64,000 nt of DNA, from assembly GCA_036898135.1 (NCBI GenBank), contig CM072526.1, positions 6,487,724-6,551,723 on the forward strand, given 5' to 3'. A program made the translations under genes and the position numbers. Under the pieces are notes generated by a model. It saw only the letters and a list, made by a program, of their open reading frames with translations, made no database searches and was not told where the DNA came from. Below are positions 29,217 to 64,000 of the stretch, in pieces (the first letter of the stretch is position 1; each line of letters starts with the position of its first letter). The DNA comes from Oncomelania hupensis (Eukaryota > Mollusca > Gastropoda > Littorinimorpha > Pomatiopsidae).

Positions 29217-31925
29217 TATCTTTGAAAAGAAACAGTAGAAACACAGGAGAATAGATACAATAGTGCCAAAGCAATTACTGCATCTTTACATTAATTACAG
29301 TAATAAAACATTGTGAATTATAACGTAATTATTGCTCAGATAATGTTGCATATTGCAGTGCTACGAGAAATTGCACCTTTTTTGACAGTAAAAACTTCGT
29401 ATTCATTTTAATTTTTTTTTCAAGTTTTAACTTTCTCCTCCTTATTTGTTATAATGGGCGTCTACTCGTCAGAGTAACGTTTAAAAGACAAACCTGAAAC
29501 ATTGATTACCATGATCATTTCACCCATCAAAAACATAAAGCCTTCAAAATGAACAAGACGATACAAAGGCCAATGAATAAATTTTTTTTTTTTTTTTAAA
29601 CATTATCATTTTCATGAAATGACGCAATCTTTTACTAAGACGAAATGTCCGGTTCATGTAGGCTACATTATTGCCTTGTTAGCTGACGTGATCCGTTGGA
29701 TCTCATTTTTGATATGATGATGATGGTCATTGTTGTAAGGGTGGCGACGTGGTGATAGTCCTTAACGCTCATGCAATAGGACGTTAAGCATCGTTTTCCG
29801 TGACAGACGGACATCGCGTTTTCACGGCCACTTGTTCATGGAATCATAATCTGCGATAACGTTTGCATAAATTCACTCAGTTCGTACAAAAACGGAAAAT
29901 CCGTCTGACTACGTCATATTCCGGACAAATTTCCGGAGTTCCCTGATTTCAAAGAAAGTTTTTATTTTAGGAAACCTTTTCATCTTTTCATCAAAATGAT
30001 CCATACAAATGACGGAAAAGCCGGTCGATCTACTTCTCTTATATTACCGGAGCTCCGTCAATTCACGGAAAGCAATATTTTTGGGAAACCAATCTTAACT
30101 ATAATCTCTACTACCATTTCGTAGCGGCTGTTATCTTTTTGACGGTTTGGATTTGCTTGTTTTAGACACGTTTTTCTTTGATCTTGGATTGTGTTTTTCT
30201 GTTAAAAGAAAAGAAAAAGCTTGATAAAATACACAAGTAGTAAAAATAGGCCAACCATTTAAAGGATTCACAGAAGAACAAAGCTACCGAATAAATCGCC
30301 GTATCTAGGCTACCAAACCTCACGCTAGAAGGAAAGCCCAACTCAAAACATAGAAACAGGTTTGGACACAAAATGGTAACAAAACATGGAAAGTAGAAAA
30401 ACTATAATGCTGTTTAAATCAGAGAGACAATCACACAATCACAAGCAGTGAGTGACAATATAGCAACAGAAATACACAAAAAAAAAGCAAAAGAAAGGGA
30501 ACAATGACACAAAAATGAGGACGACGATGCTGATGATGACACTTTCGTCAAACACTGTGGCTCCATCTTATTTTACGTGAAAACATGTCACCGATAGCGA
30601 CTTAATTTTTTATCACACCATGAAAAACTGTACGAAACAGCCACCATTTCATAAAGCAAAAAACCTTTTCACGTGAAACCTTGTTGATGCCACTGAATTT
30701 CACAGGCCGAGATTATTTTTACAGAGTTCTGAAGAACGACGTACCGTGATCATTGCCTAATATATACAGAGAATGCTTGAAATGTTAAATTCTGTGTTAG
30801 TGCGGAGTTAACCAAAGTATCAGGTTCACTAACACAGACAAATAACAAACCACTCGAAATCAGCTGGACGGGATTTTTGCATGGTTAACCGATTTGGCAC
30901 TCTTGCGCGTTATTATCAGACAAAACAAAACAAAGCAACACAATACAAAACAACACAAAACGCTACAAAACACACTTACCTTCATTCACAATCGAGAACT
31001 AGGACCCAAACACTATCGCCACCAAACCGCAGCAACCACTACACAACTCACATAGCAAGCAAGAGATGCAAAACAAGAGGCCATTTTTACCTTCACAGAG
31101 CAATTTCGACATACATAACTGCAAGAACAATACCAATAACAAAACAACAACATAAACAAAAAAACCAACACGAGTACAACCACAAGAACATACAACTTCA
31201 AGTACAACAAAATAACAAAAACCAAGCAACCACAGATCAGACGACAGCAGCAGCAAGACACAAGAAAACCGCGTGCACACTTTTCTTACAAGCCACGTGG
31301 CCCTATGGTCTTTCTAAGAAGTTATTTATGACATCAGAGCAAAACACAAACAACAAAATCAAAAGACTGATCACGTTGAGCAAGGGCACAGCAATGGAAG
31401 ATAACTGTTCAATCAAAATGAAATGACTTCCCTTTGCAATGACTTAAAAGCTGAAATGACGGTTGTGAATCATAAAAGAAGTTAGTTTAAAAACATAACA
31501 AAACTATAATATAAATGGAATTACACAATTTAAAAAAAACAACAACTGGGCATTTCCTTCTAACGATGTCGCAAATGGTTTTTCACTTAGCAAACGGGGA
31601 AACAAATATTTAATCCACAAATGTATTTATAATTTAAATTAAACAAGACTTGAAAAGTCAAAATTTTGAAACAAGATTTTTTTAGAGTGTGTGTGTGGGG
31701 GGTGGGGGGGAGGAGAGATAGGGTGATGCAAATGTTCAAATTTAAATCAAGCATCGTTTCAAAAACAATAAAAATACTTCCTTCAAATTAAAACAAAATA
31801 TTCAAAAAGTCAAAACTGCACAATAAAAAACGTTTTTTTCTGTCACACCAAGTTTTTTACACAAAATTTTTTTCTTGACATTAATGGTCTGGTAAATATG
31901 TATGATGAGGGCTTTTTAGCCCAAT
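28536..31925. other. 3.4 kb without a supported gene
   Basis: AT-rich. It contains (AT)n at 29141-29215, a small hairpin repeat at 28982-29014 (tccccta...ggggac) and another at 29757-29795. An A-rich open frame at 30881-31426 has no gene-like composition. Nothing else is recognised. Confidence 0.5.
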
Positions 31926-31931
31926 TTTATT
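31926..31931 (-). terminator. Candidate polyadenylation signal of the minus-strand gene
   Basis: AATAAA on the minus strand, 110 bp after the stop codon at 32041, a normal 3' UTR length. Confidence 0.45.
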
Positions 31932-32040
31932 GTCCTTAACGCTCATGCAATAGGACGTAAAGCCTCGTTTTCTTCTTCAAGAAACCAAAGCAGCAAATGA
32001 CTTCAATAAATAAAAAAGCAAAACAGGTTTAACAATCAGT

Positions 32041-62975
<30,935 letters not shown>

Positions 62976-63589
62976 GGTTATCAACTGTTATCGCCGCCGA
63001 GGACTAGATAATCGAACAGACGACAAAATCTGAATAGCCCAGCAGGCGACAATTGAGATAAACACTGAAGGCACGAAACGCGCCTTTTAGACTGAAGAGT
63101 TTCAACAATGCTGAGAACAGTAGTTATAGTGGCGCTGGCTTCGAGCTTGGAGTTCCTAAGCAAAGAAAGAAGAGCGATTGATTGTACTCTGTTCTTTCTT
63201 TTCGCGTTTATCTATATCTTGTATGACCGAACTCCGTGTCCTTTGGGAAGAAAGAAAAGCGATTATAGTGCGTTCTTTTTTTCCGTAGCTTTTCTTCTCT
63301 GGTAGCCCTTCAACCAGAATAATTCGAAGACTTAGTAGGCGCTAAATTATTTCACCCGCTGTATTTATCACCAAATTCAACTCTATTATTATTTTGTTTA
63401 AGTTTGCAGAGCAACTTTGACGAACTCTTAAACTTTTCGCTATTGCACACATCTTTTAACTCTTTGTCAGTCTCAGTTTTCGAATATTTTTCTTTCCTCA
63501 GCACATAAGCACAGAACATTTTTCACACCGCTATTCAAAATGTATACTTTTTCTACTCAAAACCTCGATTAGACTTGTTCATATGGTTC
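62976..63589 (-). promoter_or_regulatory. Putative 5' UTR and promoter region of the minus-strand gene
   Basis: Lies directly upstream of the proposed start codon. No clear TATA box is seen; moderate GC content at 62990-63110. Inferred from position only. Confidence 0.25.
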
Positions 63590-64000
63590 CAAGTTACACA
63601 ATGCTAACTTCAACACAAACACAAAACTCAGGTTACATAGGGGCTTTTTAATGTTTAAAAATTTTAATTTGGTAAGACTTTAATTTTTAAATATAAATTC
63701 CTAATTTTATAAGATTTTTACATGTTAATAATCAATTTTCTAAGAAACTTTGAAATGTATATTGATATAAGTTCACAAGCCGTTTGGATCTAAGTTCGTA
63801 TTTTCATATGACTTTTAAAAAAAGTAATTCAAAATTAAACAAAAATTAATTTCTTGAAACATTTGACATGTAAATTTCAACGTTCGTAAGACATCTATAT
63901 ATTTCCAAATTCACAAAACTGTTATAATATGCACATTCCCAATTTAATGAGGTTTGTACGTGTAAATTCCTTATTCCACATGAAATAATAATCGTACAAT
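63590..64000. repeat. Degenerate AT-rich tandem array (~40-bp unit)
   Basis: Variants of aaattcctaattttataaga, ttttacatgtaaat repeat across the window edge. No coding signal. Confidence 0.45.

Noticed and set aside
30881..31426. 181-codon Thr/Asn/Gln/Lys-rich frame
   Set aside because: A-rich composition explains the lack of stops; no splice signals, motif or family.

Overview
The window is eukaryotic nuclear DNA. Exons are short, introns are long with GT-AG boundaries, simple-sequence repeats are very dense (CT, GA, CA, AT, ATT, CTT, ATC, CTG/TCAC types), and many transposable-element families are present. Telomere-type TTAGGG repeats, 5S- and tRNA-derived SINE-like sequences, and several LINE, hAT and pogo families together suggest a marine invertebrate, most likely a gastropod or other mollusc. 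That assignment is an inference from repeat style; nothing here fixes the species.

Host genes. (1) 0.74-2.5 kb, plus strand: the last two coding exons of a membrane-protein gene that looks CLCC1-like. (2) 9.3-18.6 kb, plus strand: the last four coding exons of a gene whose product resembles apolipoprotein-L-type proteins. All three splice junctions agree in phase, and its 7.7-kb intron holds a 6.9-kb I-superfamily LINE. (3) 26.6-27.3 kb, plus strand: the terminal exon of an unrecognised, highly charged coiled-coil protein. (4) 62.98-32.04 kb, minus strand: a proposed eight-exon gene giving a 402-residue protein with an acidic N-terminal half and a lysine/arginine-rich C-terminal half. All junction phases agree; the family is not recognised.

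Transposable elements fill most of the rest. 3.69-4.10 kb is an LTR-like unit. 4.56-5.18 kb is a MITE with long inverted termini. Eight fragments of one endonuclease/reverse-transcriptase LINE family with (GGATA)n tails are scattered through the window, several with clear target-site duplications. 5.6-5.96 kb is a 5S-rRNA-derived SINE next to a 17-copy 47-bp minisatellite. 22.78-26.36 kb is a hAT element (8-bp target duplication) split by a second hAT-like element (5-bp target duplication). 39.6-40.16 and 57.69-58.46 kb are two internally deleted pogo/Tigger-like elements with relic N-terminal transposase. 54.0-57.3 kb is a CR1/Jockey-type LINE broken by one frameshift. 60.6-61.3 kb is a shrunken LINE. 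Two non-coding families are each present as inverted pairs (19.5-20.8 with 38.4-39.3 kb; 21.75-22.3 with 61.7-62.3 kb).

The most unusual locus is 50.41-50.94 kb. Telomeric repeats point towards each other around about 460 bp of filler, of which 218 bp is an exact copy of sequence 2.5 kb downstream. The left telomeric tract lies directly against the apparent splice acceptor of exon 3 of the minus-strand gene. A 97-bp near-perfect palindrome at 44.66-44.76 kb is also unexplained. I found no sign of an organised multi-gene system such as an immune or biosynthetic cluster. The interest lies in transposon nesting, repeat-driven rearrangement and the unrecognised genes.
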